64,000 nt of DNA, from the NCBI GenBank assembly GCA_024274785.1, contig JAJSAM010000014.1:38988-102987 (forward strand), written 5' to 3'. The position numbers and the translations under genes were made by a program. The notes below the pieces were generated by a model that saw only the letters and a list, made by a program, of their open reading frames with translations, did no database searches and was not told the DNA's origin. Each line of letters begins with the position of its first letter. The first letter of the stretch is position 1. Shown here piece after piece: positions 1 through 9,473 of this stretch. Origin of the DNA: Planctomycetota bacterium. Its GTDB lineage: Bacteria > Planctomycetota > JAJSAM01.

Positions 1-482
1 TTTCGGCGGAGAATCCGCTCCGTGGCCCGGCGGTTGCCCACCCCGGTCAGGCCATCGGTATTGACGACCTCCTCGAGTTCACGCAGGCGATCGAGCGCGG
101 CCACTTGCTGGGAACGGTCGCTGAAGGCCTCCATGCCGCCGATGACGTTTCCGTCCTCGTCGTAGAGCGGAGAGGTGTTGATCGTCACCGGGATCCGGTG
201 GCCCAGGGCATGCCGCAGGAAGGCTTCCACCTTCCACTCGGTGTTTTCCTTTCGGGAGCAGGCCATCACGCAACCGTGGTGATGGCAGAGCCCGGTGCCC
301 TCCTCGTCCACATGCACGAGCATGCTGCGGCAGGCCCGGCCTACCGCATACTCGCGCGTGAATCCGGTGATCCTCTCCGCCGCCTCGTTCCAGAAAGTGA
401 TCCGGCCCTTCAGGTCGACGAAGAACACTCCGTCGCTCATCCCGTCGAGCAAGCCGCGTACGATGGGTGACTCGGTCCACAT
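1..482 (-). CDS. PAS-GGDEF protein (probable diguanylate cyclase), C-terminus beyond the window
   Basis: Read on the minus strand from the ATG at 482, this is an intact frame that runs off the left edge. Residues about 5-130 form a PAS domain (DGVFFVDLKGRITFWNEAAE, then the sequence turning through TINTSPLYDEDGN). A short helical linker leads into NTDGLTGVGNRRATERIL, the typical opening of a GGDEF domain. The GGDEF signature itself lies outside the window, so catalytic competence is unknown. The PAS domain carries several Cys and a run of His (CHHHGCVMAC), like the Cys-bearing PAS domains at 18127-19587. A G-rich ribosome-binding stretch precedes the ATG. Product and role (cyclic-di-GMP signalling) are inferred from the family. 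Confidence 0.8.
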   Translation of the reverse strand, partial: MWTESPIVRGLLDGMSDGVFFVDLKGRITFWNEAAERITGFTREYAVGRACRSMLVHVDEEGTGLCHHHGCVMACSRKENTEWKVEAFLRHALGHRIPVTINTSPLYDEDGNVIGGMEAFSDRSQQVAALDRLRELEEVVNTDGLTGVGNRRATERILRR

Positions 483-751
483 CGCGCAAACCCCCCTGCT
501 GAAAAGACTTTAGGTGCAGTCAAGCGAATGATTCTCATCCGCACTATAATCTTTCGGGGATTTGAGTGCGCGAACATTAGAAAATATTCTGGACAATTCA
601 CAAGTCAGCGCACCGGTTGAGTTGCCTGGTACGCCGGCCTTCACCCCGCCGGGCGGCATCCCCGGCGTGGGCCGTCACTGGTTGATGGCGGCCCGCTCAG
701 CGGCTTTTCCGGAGGCTGGCCTTCACATTTCATCTTCGTCCCGAACGCAAT

Positions 752-1198
752 TCACTCCGCCCGCATCAGTTCATCCACCACGTACGGATTCTCCGTCACC
801 ACCCGGTGGACCGGGCAACGGTTGGCGATGTACTGGAGCCGCTCCATCTGCTTGTCGTCGAACGCGCCGCTGACCCGGATCTCCCGGGTGATGCGCGGGA
901 CCCGGTCACGCTCCTCGTTCTCCGGAAACTCCGGCCACTCTTCGCGCGAGACCCATTGCTGGGAAATCTCGATCTCCACCTTGCCGAGGTCCCACTTCTT
1001 GACGTTCGCGTACATGCGAAGCGTCATCGCCGTGCAGGCGCCGAGCCCGGCCAGGAAATAGTGCATGGGAGTAGGACCCTCGTTCGTCCCACCCTTGTCC
1101 TCCGGCTCGTCCGCGATCAGGACGTGGCCACTCGCATCGACGGACACCTTGAGCCCCTCCGTGAGGGACACATTCGCGGTCAACTTTTCGTCTGCCAT
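752..1198 (-). CDS. OsmC family protein
   Basis: This 148-residue protein has OsmC/Ohr architecture. It opens with a beta-rich N-terminal half containing EGPTPMHYFLAGLGACTAMT, where the helix carries the first conserved Cys, and ends with NRCPVHRVV, which carries the second. Family members reduce organic or fatty-acid hydroperoxides through these two cysteines. I chose the ATG at 1198 (MADEKLT) over an upstream in-frame start at 1234, because the extra residues are low-complexity and unlike the family. It is divergent from tnaA across about 110 bp. A second, more distant OsmC protein lies at 32445-32885. Peroxide reduction is inferred from the family. Confidence 0.85.
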   Translation of the reverse strand: MADEKLTANVSLTEGLKVSVDASGHVLIADEPEDKGGTNEGPTPMHYFLAGLGACTAMTLRMYANVKKWDLGKVEIEISQQWVSREEWPEFPENEERDRVPRITREIRVSGAFDDKQMERLQYIANRCPVHRVVTENPYVVDELMRAE

Positions 1199-1261
1199 GG
1201 GAAAGAGTCTACTTCCGGCCGCTGCGGCGAGCACATTTACCTTTCAGCGCCCGGCGGTCGG

Positions 1262-1290
1262 TTGCCACAATTCACAGCTTGCCACTATTT
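1262..1290 (+). promoter_or_regulatory. possible sigma70-type promoter of tnaA
   Basis: TTGCCA, a 17-bp spacer and CTATTT lie just upstream of the tnaA ribosome-binding site, which would give a very short leader. The -10 match is weak, so this is only a candidate. No TnaC-like leader peptide was seen. Confidence 0.3.
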
Positions 1291-1307
1291 CGGACCGGAG
1301 GTTTCCC

Positions 1308-2681
1308 GTGAAAACGATCATCGAGCCCTTTCGCATCAAGACGGTCGAGCCGATCCGGATCACCACCCGCGAGGAGCGTGAGAAGCTCCTGACCGGGGCT
1401 GGTCACAACGTCTTCCTGCTGGACGCGGAAGACGTGCTGATCGACCTGCTGACCGACTCCGGTACGTCCGCCATGAGCCACCACCAGTGGGCGGCGATGA
1501 TGCAGGGTGACGAGTCGTACGCCGGGTCCCGCTCCTGGTATCGTTTCGAGGCGGCGGTGAAGGAGATCTTCGGCTTCGAGCATGTCATCCCGACGCACCA
1601 GGGCCGCGCCGCCGAGCGCCTGCTCTTCGGGATCACGTGCAAGAAGGGCGACGTCGTCCCGAACAACACCCACTTCGATACCACCCGGGCCAACGTGGAG
1701 TTCACCGGCGCCGAGGCGGTCGACGTGGTCATTCCCGAAGGGCGCGAGCCGGAGACCTACCACCCCTTCAAAGGCAACGTCGACCTCGAGGCGCTCGAGA
1801 ATCTGATCGAGACGGTGGGCGCCGACCGGATTCCGATGATCCTGATCACGGTGACGAATAACTCCGGCGGCGGCCAGCCGGTCTCGATGGAGAACATCCG
1901 CGCGGTCAGCAGGATCGCTCGTTCCCACGGTATCCCGCTCTACATGGACGCCTGCCGGTTCGCCGAGAACGCCTACTTCATCAAGCTCCGGGAAGAGGGC
2001 TATGCCGGCAAGACGGTCAAGGAGATCGCCCAGGAGATCTTCTCTTACGCCGATGGCTGCACCATGAGCGCGAAGAAGGACGCCTTCGCCAACATCGGCG
2101 GCTTTCTCTGCACCAACGATCCCGATCTCGCCCGGCAGGAGAAGGACCTCCTGATCCTCACCGAAGGCTATCCCACCTACGGCGGTCTGGCCGGCCGGGA
2201 TCTCGAGGCCATCGCCGTCGGGCTGCACGAAGTGCTGGAGGAGGACTATCTCCGCTACCGCTTCGCGTCGACCCGCTACCTCGGTGAGCACATCTCGGCC
2301 GAGGGCGTTCCGATCGTCCAGCCGCCGGGCGGCCACGCGATCTACATCGATGCCAAGGTGTTCCTCCCGCACATTCCTCCGTCGCAGTTCCCCGGGCAGG
2401 CCCTGGCCTGCGCGCTCTACCTCGAGGGTGGCATCCGCGGCGTGGAAATCGGATCGGTGATGTTCGGCAGGAAGGATCCGGACACCGGGGCGGACATCCC
2501 TTCTCCCATGGAACTGGTTCGTCTTGCGATCCCGAGACGCGTATACACCCAGAGTCACATCGACTACGTGGTCGAAGTGATCGTCGAGGTCTACAAGCGC
2601 CGCGAATCGCTGAGGGGGCTCGAGATCACCTACGAAGCCCCATTCCTCCGGCACTTCACCGCCCGATTCAAAGAGGTCTGA
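1308..2681 (+). CDS. tnaA: tryptophanase (beta-eliminating lyase)
   Basis: This PLP-dependent lyase of 457 residues would convert L-tryptophan to indole, pyruvate and ammonia. The PLP lysine lies in MSAKKDAFANIGGFLC. I favour tryptophanase over tyrosine phenol-lyase because the C-terminal half has GVEIGS, where phenol-lyases have an Arg-containing MERG, and LRHFTARF, where phenol-lyases have Phe in place of this His. Some stretches (SYADGCTMS, GGLAGRD) resemble phenol-lyase, so the substrate needs testing. The GTG start at 1308 follows CCGGAGG at good spacing; the longer upstream reading frame is not protein-like. Only 8 bp separate its stop from the tolC-like gene, suggesting cotranscription with the exporter genes. 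Confidence 0.88.
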   Translation: MKTIIEPFRIKTVEPIRITTREEREKLLTGAGHNVFLLDAEDVLIDLLTDSGTSAMSHHQWAAMMQGDESYAGSRSWYRFEAAVKEIFGFEHVIPTHQGRAAERLLFGITCKKGDVVPNNTHFDTTRANVEFTGAEAVDVVIPEGREPETYHPFKGNVDLEALENLIETVGADRIPMILITVTNNSGGGQPVSMENIRAVSRIARSHGIPLYMDACRFAENAYFIKLREEGYAGKTVKEIAQEIFSYADGCTMSAKKDAFANIGGFLCTNDPDLARQEKDLLILTEGYPTYGGLAGRDLEAIAVGLHEVLEEDYLRYRFASTRYLGEHISAEGVPIVQPPGGHAIYIDAKVFLPHIPPSQFPGQALACALYLEGGIRGVEIGSVMFGRKDPDTGADIPSPMELVRLAIPRRVYTQSHIDYVVEVIVEVYKRRESLRGLEITYEAPFLRHFTARFKEV

Positions 2682-2689
2682 GTCCCGTC

Positions 2690-4333
2690 ATGCGGAAGGT
2701 CGTTTCCGGTGCTCTCCTGCTGCTCCTGATCTGGTTCCCCGCCTGCGCGGATTCGTACTGGGTGGAGGAGGCGGATATCGAGGCGGCGAGGGTCATCGAG
2801 GAGAAGAGCGCCGGCTTCAATAGCTTTCGCCGGAATGACCTGATCATGCCGGCGGAGCAGGACGAGGGGGAGATCGGGCCGACTCCCGAAGAACTGGAGA
2901 AGATCCCCCGGATCGTCGGCCTGAAGGAGTCGCTCTTCGTCGCCACGAAGTTCAATCGCAACTTCCTCTCCGAGAAGGAGAGCCTGATCCTCTCGGCGCT
3001 CAACCTGATCACGGTCCGGAACCGGTATTCGTGGTTCTTCACCGGGACCCTGGCCTCCCTGCTCACCGACACCGACGCCATTCAACACTCCAATGTCAAC
3101 CGCGCCCGACTCGGTGTGAGCAAGATTCTGCCCACGGGCGGCACGCTGTCGGTGGACGGTTAGACGATCATCACGGGGGACGGCCGAGAGGGCGGCTACG
3201 TCGGCGACTCTTCGATTGCGGTGAGCCTGGCCCAACCGCTGCTCCGGGACGCCGGATACGAGACCTCACACAACCAGCTCACCCAGGCCGAGCGGAACGT
3301 CATCTACGCCATCCGTGACTTCGAGCTGTTCCGCGAGGACTTCACGATCCAGGTGACCCGGCGCTACTACGACCTGGTCCAGCTGATGCGGGGACTCGAG
3401 AACTCGCAGGCGGAGTTGAAGTCTCGAGTCTTCACGACGGAGCAGTCGATCGCGCTCTTCGAAGTCGGTGACGCGACCGAGGTCGACAAGCTCCGCTCCG
3501 AACGTGAGTACCTGCGCGTAAAGAACGATGTGATCACGCAGGAGGCCTCTCTCCGTCTGGCGATCGACCGGTTCAAGATCCTCCTTGGACTGCCGACCTC
3601 GTTTCCGCTCCGGATCCGGCCGGAGGATCCGATCTACAAGGACATCCCGGTCTCCCTCGAGAGTGCGGTCTCGGCGGCGCTCCACAATCGCCTGGATCTC
3701 CTGACCGCGAAGGACCAGTTCGAGGACGCGCAGCGCGAAGTCCGGGTCGCATCGAATAACCTGCTGCCCGACCTGGACTTCGATGCGACCTATCGCCTGA
3801 CCTCGACCTCCGGACGCACGCCCCTCTCCCCGGCCTTCGACGAGAACTTCTACACCATCGGTCTGAGCCTCGACCTGCCGTTCGAACGGGTGTCGGAGCG
3901 CAACGCTTTCCGGAGCGCGCTGATTTCGATGGAGAGGTCGCGCCGAAGTCTCTCCCTCACCGAGGACAACATCGTCCTGGAAGTCCGCGAGTCCATTCGC
4001 AGGCTGCGGCGCGTGCAGGCCACTCTCGACATTCGCAAACGGGAGATCGACGCCGCGGAGAGGGAAGAGCGCGCCGCGAGCTATCGCTTCGACGAGGGCG
4101 AGGCCGACAACCAGGACGTCTCCGTGGCGCAGGCCGCGGTACGCCGGGCCCGGAACAGCTACATCGCCGACCTCGTGGACTTCGAGACTTCGCGGGTCCA
4201 ACTGCTCCGGGACCTGGGGATCCTGTTCATCGACCAGCAGGGCATGTGGATTGAGCCCGGGGCAGAGTCCCAGTCGGAGCCCCGGTCCCAGTCCGTGTCG
4301 GAGTCCCAGTCGGTGTCGGAGTCGAAGCCATGA
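2690..4333 (+). CDS. TolC-family outer-membrane efflux protein with one internal in-frame TAG
   Basis: The frame encodes a TolC-like channel of about 547 positions, with a signal peptide (MRKVVSGALLLLLIWFPAC, possible lipobox) and two OEP repeats. Coiled-coil helices run through RRYYDLVQLMRGLE and YRFDEGEADNQDVSVAQAAV. A single TAG at 3161-3163 (codon 158) interrupts it, in a GGT-TAG-ACG context. The frame and codon use are undisturbed on both sides, and no good restart lies nearby. The C-terminus is a short Ser/Gln/Glu-rich repeat tail. It overlaps the adaptor gene by ATGA. The gene may be read through, a recent nonsense allele, or a sequence error. If terminated at the TAG, no channel would form. 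Confidence 0.8.
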
Positions 4334-5838
4334 AAGCAACTGCCGCTGTTCCCCTCCTGATCCTCACCGTCCTTCTCGTCGCCGGATGCGCCGATGAGAA
4401 CGGCACCGGAGCCGAGGGCGTCGAGACCTTCCTGGTCGAGAAGGGCAACATGGAGATCACCTTGACCGAAGCCGGTACCCTGCAGGCCCGCAACCGGGTC
4501 GACATCCGGTCGAAGGTCAAGGCCCAGATCCTCTCCCTCATCGAGGAGGGTACGCTGGTCAAGGCCGGCGACATCCTCGCTGAACTCGACAAGGAGTCCG
4601 TGCAGGACGACATCGAGCGGCTGGAGGACAACGTCATCCAGCTCACCGCCGATCTGAAGAACGCCCGCACCGACCTCGAAATCCAGATAGCCACGAACGA
4701 CAGCGATATCGAGGGCGCCGACCTGAAACTCAAGTTCTCCCGGCTCGGACTCGAGCGCTACGTCGAGGGCGACGCCAAACTGGAGCTTCGCGATCTGGAG
4801 CTCAAGCTCGACGAGGCCCGGGACAAGTGGGAGAAGATGCCAAAGCTCCTCGAGGAGGGCTTCGTCACGGTGGTGGACGCCGAGAAGAACAAGCTCGCCT
4901 TCGAGTCCGCCCAACTCAAGCTCGAAAACTACAAGAAGTACACCTACCCCATGACCCTCGAGCAGAAGCAGTCGGACGTCACTGAGGCAAAACGCGAGTT
5001 GAAACGGGTCAAGGCCCGGGCCGAGGCCCGGTTCGAAGCGAAGACCGCGGTCGTCCGTCAGAAGGAGCGGCAGTTCGAGACCGCCGTCGGGAAACTGGAG
5101 GAGGAGAAGGAGCGGCTCCAGAACCTGACCATCGTCGCCCCGCAGGACGGCATCGTCATCTACGGCGGCCGGCGGGACCGGTGGGGCAACGTCGAGGACG
5201 AGATCAAGGTCGGCTCCACCGCCTACCCCGGGCGTACGCTGATCGAATTGCCGGACCTCTCCCGGATGGACGTGAAGCTGCAGGTCCACCAGGCGGACGT
5301 CCGCAAGCTCCGGAAGGGCCTGCCCGCGCTCGTCACCTTCCCGGACAAGAGCGCCGGCAAGCAGAAGGGCACCGTGACCGAGATCGGTTCGGTGGCCCAG
5401 AGCACTTCGTGGCGCGATCCGGTCAAGCGGTTCGACGTCACCGTGCAACTCGACGATCGCGTCGAAGGCTTCCGGGCCGGCGTGACGGTCGAGGTGCAGA
5501 TCGACCTCGGCGACCTCGAAGACGTGATCTATCTTCCGCTCCAGGCGGTGTCATCCACCGGTTCGGGGTTCAGCGTCTTCGTGCAGGAAGACCGCCAGGT
5601 GAAGCGACGCCGGGTCTCGCTCGGTCGCTCCAACGAACAGTTCGTCCAGGTGCTGGATGGGTTGAAAGTCGGCGAGAAGGTGCTCCTGACCAACCCCGAG
5701 CTGGTGTCCGAGGACGATGGCGGCGAGGAGGCCGCCTCCGGCCGGAAGAGTGGAGGCCGTCCGCCGAATGGCCGGCCCGGGGGCGGCAGCGGCCGGAGCG
5801 GCAAGGGTGGCAAGGGTGGGAGGCCGGGCGGGAAGTGA
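4330..5838 (+). CDS. HlyD/MacA-type periplasmic adaptor lipoprotein
   Basis: This 502-residue membrane-fusion protein has a lipoprotein signal peptide ending in LVAGC. A lipoyl/biotinyl-like half-motif follows (TLQARNRVDIRSKVKAQILS), then a long alpha-hairpin from about residue 90 to 260 that is rich in Lys/Glu/Leu heptads. The second lipoyl half comes next (LTIVAPQDGIVIYGG), followed by beta-barrel and membrane-proximal domains. The last 35 residues are a Gly/Arg/Lys-rich tail that is unusual for the family. It overlaps the tolC-like gene by ATGA and the ATPase gene by GTGA, so the four exporter genes are translationally coupled. It should connect the inner-membrane MacB-like transporter to the outer-membrane channel. 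Confidence 0.88.
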   Translation: MKATAAVPLLILTVLLVAGCADENGTGAEGVETFLVEKGNMEITLTEAGTLQARNRVDIRSKVKAQILSLIEEGTLVKAGDILAELDKESVQDDIERLEDNVIQLTADLKNARTDLEIQIATNDSDIEGADLKLKFSRLGLERYVEGDAKLELRDLELKLDEARDKWEKMPKLLEEGFVTVVDAEKNKLAFESAQLKLENYKKYTYPMTLEQKQSDVTEAKRELKRVKARAEARFEAKTAVVRQKERQFETAVGKLEEEKERLQNLTIVAPQDGIVIYGGRRDRWGNVEDEIKVGSTAYPGRTLIELPDLSRMDVKLQVHQADVRKLRKGLPALVTFPDKSAGKQKGTVTEIGSVAQSTSWRDPVKRFDVTVQLDDRVEGFRAGVTVEVQIDLGDLEDVIYLPLQAVSSTGSGFSVFVQEDRQVKRRRVSLGRSNEQFVQVLDGLKVGEKVLLTNPELVSEDDGGEEAASGRKSGGRPPNGRPGGGSGRSGKGGKGGRPGGK

Positions 5839-6539
5839 GCACCCCCCTCATCGAACTGGCCGGGGGCAACAAGGTCTACGGCGAAGGAGAGCTCGCTCTC
5901 CGCGTCCTGGCGGACGTGGACCTCGTTTTCGAGGAGAGCGAGTACATCGCCATCATTGGCGCCTCCGGCTCCGGGAAGTCCACGCTGATGAACATCCTCG
6001 GCTGCCTGGACAGGCCCACTTCGGGGATGTATCGCCTGCACGACCAGGACGTCTCCCGCCACTCCGACGACAAGCTCTCCGAGATCAGGAATCGCGAGAT
6101 CGGCTTCGTCTTCCAGTCCTTTCAGCTCATCCCGCAGTTGACGATCCTCGAGAACGTCGAGGTGCCGCTGTTCTACGCCGGAGTGCCGCGCCGCCAGCGC
6201 CACGAGAAGTCGCTCAAAGCTCTGGAGACGGTGGGGCTCAAGGCCCGCGTGAAGCACCAGCCGAGCCAGCTTTCCGGTGGTGAGCGCCAGCGCGCCGCGA
6301 TCGCCCGGTCGCTGGTGAACGATCCGCTGCTCCTGCTCGCCGACGAGCCCACCGGAAACCTCGACAGCAAGACCGGCGCGGAGATCCTCGAACTCTTCGA
6401 CCGGCTGCACTAGAGCGGGCGGACCATCCTCATGGTTACCCACGACCCGAAAGTGGCGGCGCGCACCCAGCGCTGCGTACGGCTGAAAGACGGCCGGGTC
6501 ATCGAGGACCACCGGAATCCCCGGGAGGGTGAGGGATGA
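5835..6539 (+). CDS. MacB/LolD-type ABC transporter ATP-binding protein with one internal in-frame TAG
   Basis: The 234-position frame has Walker A (GASGSGKST), a Q-loop (FVFQSFQL), the signature LSGGERQRAAIARS, Walker B (LLLADEPTGNLD) and, beyond the TAG, the H-loop in TILMVTHDP. The TAG at 6411-6413 (codon 193) sits between LFDRLH and SGRTILMVTHD, a position where relatives carry variable polar residues. Stopping there would remove the switch histidine and most likely the ATPase function. Reading through restores a normal-length protein that ends exactly in the ATGA overlap with the permease. The GTG start at 5835 overlaps the previous stop. Confidence 0.82.
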
Positions 6540-7819
6540 TCGGCGGCAAGTATGCCGAGATGTTCGCCCTCGGTCTCCGGAACATGTGGGGCTACAAGCT
6601 CCGCTCGTTCCTGTCGATGTTGTCGATCTCGTTCGGCATCGCGTCGGTCATCGCCATGTTCGCCACCGCGGAGGGAGCGCAGCGCGAGATCCTCCTGCAG
6701 ATCGGCCGTTTCGGGATCAAGAACATCATCGTGAACTCGATCCCGCCGCCCGACAACGAGCAGGGACCCGGGACCGGGCGCGCCTCCTGGATCTCCCGCT
6801 ACGGGTTGACCTTCAGGGACGCCCGGCAGATCGAGGCGACGGTGCGAAGCGCGGAGGTGGTGCTGCCGGTGCACACCTCCTCCGACACCATCTGGCATGG
6901 CAGCAACAAGGTCGATGCTCGTGTGCATGGCGTGCTGCCGGAATACATGGAACTTCTGAAGCTCGAAATCCTGGCCGGCCGCACCCTGACCGACCTGGAC
7001 AACGCCGGCCTGCAGCGGGTCTGCCTGGTGCGCCCCGGGCTCCTGCGCGCCCTCGGGTACTACGGTGAGGCTCTCGGCCACCGGATCCAGCTCGGGCAGG
7101 AGTTCTACGAGATCGTGGGCGTCCTGAAGGAGCTGGAGTTCACCGGGCTGACGAAGAAGGCGCTGAACGCGGACAGCCGGAACCTCGATGTCTATGCTCC
7201 GTACCAGACGGTGCTGAAACGCCAGGGCACAATGAGCATGGTGCGGAAATCCGGTTCGTTCACCGCCACCGACGTGGAACTTCACCAGATCGTGATTCAG
7301 GTGGACGACCAGAAAAACGTACTGCCCACCGCCCGGATGGTGGAGCGGATTCTCGAGACCTTCCACCGGGATCGCGACTACGAGCTGATCGTTCCGCTGG
7401 AACTCCTGGCCCAGCGCCGGAAGGCCCAGCAGGTGTTCTCCGTCACCCTGATCGCGATTGCCCTGATCTCGCTGATCGTCGGGGGCATCGGCATCGCAAA
7501 CATCATGCTGGCCACCATCACCGAGCGGACCCGCGAGATCGGCGTCCGCCGCGCCCTCGGAGCCAAGCGCCGCCACATCGTGGCGCAGTTTCTCACCGAG
7601 ACGATCACCATGGCCACCGCCGGAGGAGTTCTCGGCCTCCTGCTCGGCATCCTGTTCCTGCCGGCGCTCAAGGCCTGGACCGGTTGGACCGCGGTGGTCC
7701 CCGCCTGGGCGATGTTCCTCGCTATCGGCATCTCCTGCGTGGTGGGGGTGCTGGCCGGCCTGTGGCCCGCGATCCGCGCCGCGAGAATGGACCCGATCGG
7801 GGCGCTGCGGTACGAGTAG
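6536..7819 (+). CDS. MacB-like ABC transporter permease (FtsX domain)
   Basis: This 427-residue protein has the MacB permease layout. There is one N-terminal membrane helix (LRSFLSMLSISFGIASVIAM), a large periplasmic MacB_PCD domain (about residues 50-270), then three helices. The first two of these bracket the typical TERTREIGVRRALGAKRRHI coupling segment, and the protein ends with GALRYE. It stops with TAG, so TAG is a genuine terminator here. It is the last gene of the tnaA-exporter run. Family members export macrolides, peptides or lipoproteins with a MacA/TolC pair; the substrate here is unknown. Confidence 0.88.
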   Translation: MIGGKYAEMFALGLRNMWGYKLRSFLSMLSISFGIASVIAMFATAEGAQREILLQIGRFGIKNIIVNSIPPPDNEQGPGTGRASWISRYGLTFRDARQIEATVRSAEVVLPVHTSSDTIWHGSNKVDARVHGVLPEYMELLKLEILAGRTLTDLDNAGLQRVCLVRPGLLRALGYYGEALGHRIQLGQEFYEIVGVLKELEFTGLTKKALNADSRNLDVYAPYQTVLKRQGTMSMVRKSGSFTATDVELHQIVIQVDDQKNVLPTARMVERILETFHRDRDYELIVPLELLAQRRKAQQVFSVTLIAIALISLIVGGIGIANIMLATITERTREIGVRRALGAKRRHIVAQFLTETITMATAGGVLGLLLGILFLPALKAWTGWTAVVPAWAMFLAIGISCVVGVLAGLWPAIRAARMDPIGALRYE

Positions 7820-7876
7820 GGGAGTTCGTCCGCCCGATGCGGCGCGCCGGTCCTGGTGGCGTCCGCCCCGGTGGCC

Positions 7877-9205
7877 CTACAGTTCGATCCGGCGGTCGAA
7901 GACCATCTTCTTGTCGAGACGGGCGTCCAGCGTCTCGAGGACCGTCCAGAAGTCCGGAACCGGGCGGCCGCGATAGAGCTCCATGCCGTTGCTCATCACC
8001 ACCACTTCCTTCTCCGGGTCGATCATCTTGTCGTTCAGGAAGATCGTGAAACCGTCCGTCATCGTTCCTTCGATAGTGATCACATTGCCCTTGATGGACG
8101 CCTTGACCACCTGGCGGTCGCGCGGGTTCCGGCAGTAGAGCCAGTAGAAGTAACGCTTCTGGAAGCGGGTGGTCTTCGCGTTGTCCTCCGCGTCCGGCAT
8201 CGGGAAGGGGAAGGCGGCGTACTCCCAGACGATGGTCTTCGGGAAGGTCTCGCGCACCTGCTGCTCGATGTGCTTGATGCCCTTGCCCGGTTCGCCGGGG
8301 GGAAAGGTGTGCGCCAGCCCGGGATAGGTCTTGAACCGGATCAACCCGTAGCCTTCCGGGTCCTCGGCCTTCAGTTCGGCCAGGCGGTCCCAGGCGAAGA
8401 GGTAGGTGCCCGGCATGCAGTTCTGGTCCGCCAGGCCGATGTAGTAGTACATGGCGAGGTTGCGCACGTTGGGGACGAACCCGTGCTGCATGGCGGACAC
8501 CTCTTCCTTCGTCGCCACCTGGCTCTTCGGCGACGCCATCAGCACCCCCGCCGCGGGGATCGCACCGGCGAGCAGGTCCGGGTGGCGCCCGGCCATGAAC
8601 CAGGAACCGGTCCCGCCCATACTGAACCCCATCGAGTAGACCCGGTCCGGATCGATGTCGTACTGGGCCTTGGCGATCTCGATGAGCGACAGGATGAATC
8701 GCTCGCCATGCACGGTGTTCCAGGTGTCGTGCACGAGCCGGATGCCCTGGGGGTAGATCCCCATGCAGTTCTTCGCCTTCCACTTCGTGGCTTCGCTGGC
8801 GGACCCCGCGCCCTCGCCACCGCCGTGCAGGCCGAGCACCAGGCCCTTGTTCCTGCCGTTTCCGTTCAGGATGAAGGTCGCTTTGCCGTAGGGCGTCTCG
8901 ATGCTGCCGTCGCGGGCGTGCTTCGGTCCGTACTTCTTCACCGGTTTCCAGAGCGCCTTGACGACATCCTCGAGCTTGCCCTCGGGGATCTCTCCGAACG
9001 CTATCGCTTCCTTCCTGAGGGCGGAGCGCACCGATGCGTCCCACTCGACGAACCGGGTTTTCGGACGGGCTTTCCACCACCTGGTGGCAAGTTCCACGGC
9101 GGCCTTGCTCTTGCGCCGATCCCACTTCGGAGCGTCATCGGCGCCCAGGGCGGGGGCCAGCAGGAACAGGAGCAGGACGAGGCATCGAGGTATCGCGGTC
9201 TTCAT
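7877..9205 (-). CDS. secreted alpha/beta hydrolase (esterase/depolymerase-like)
   Basis: The 442-residue product starts with a Sec signal peptide (cleavage near ALG-ADD). It carries an alpha/beta-hydrolase domain with an oxyanion HGGG at about 127-130 and the nucleophile elbow GFSMGG (Ser195). YPGLAHTFPPGE is a plausible site for the catalytic His. The C-terminal part is a beta-rich segment (VKASIKGNVITIEG). The family includes feruloyl-esterase and polyhydroxybutyrate-depolymerase-like enzymes, but the substrate cannot be told. It is convergent with the permease gene; 57 bp between them show no clear terminator. A single-gene transcription unit is likely. Confidence 0.75.
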   Translation of the reverse strand: MKTAIPRCLVLLLFLLAPALGADDAPKWDRRKSKAAVELATRWWKARPKTRFVEWDASVRSALRKEAIAFGEIPEGKLEDVVKALWKPVKKYGPKHARDGSIETPYGKATFILNGNGRNKGLVLGLHGGGEGAGSASEATKWKAKNCMGIYPQGIRLVHDTWNTVHGERFILSLIEIAKAQYDIDPDRVYSMGFSMGGTGSWFMAGRHPDLLAGAIPAAGVLMASPKSQVATKEEVSAMQHGFVPNVRNLAMYYYIGLADQNCMPGTYLFAWDRLAELKAEDPEGYGLIRFKTYPGLAHTFPPGEPGKGIKHIEQQVRETFPKTIVWEYAAFPFPMPDAEDNAKTTRFQKRYFYWLYCRNPRDRQVVKASIKGNVITIEGTMTDGFTIFLNDKMIDPEKEVVVMSNGMELYRGRPVPDFWTVLETLDARLDKKMVFDRRIEL

Positions 9206-9473
9206 GACCGCACATTATAGCCGCGGCTCCGTGAATACCCGTTTCCAGAGAGCAAAACGGAACTCGTGTAATAAATGAGAGTGAGACGCGACATTAACAA
9301 TGGTCTCGGCGAATTCGCCGGTGGGCAGGAAGCGCTGACCCTTGCGGTTCACCGCCGGGAGGGCCGCATCCCCGCAGCAAGGGGTGGGAAGCTGGTGGCT
9401 CTTCCCGATCCTGCTCTCCACGCTGTAAGCCGGCCCTGATACACTTCGGGTTTCGCCAGGCGAGGACCCGGGA

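Noticed and set aside
480..560. Fur-box-like stretch TGAGAATCATTC and a TATAAT near 545
   Set aside because: Several mismatches to the Fur consensus. The TATAAT is on the strand pointing at no gene and has no -35 partner.
562..873. Plus-strand open frame of about 100 codons
   Set aside because: It overlaps the OsmC gene on the other strand, has Pro/Arg-rich non-protein composition and no ribosome-binding site.
1308..2681. Tyrosine phenol-lyase as the identity of the lyase
   Set aside because: Key positions match tryptophanase (GVEIGS and LRHFTARF), although parts of the sequence are phenol-lyase-like. The substrate is not proven.
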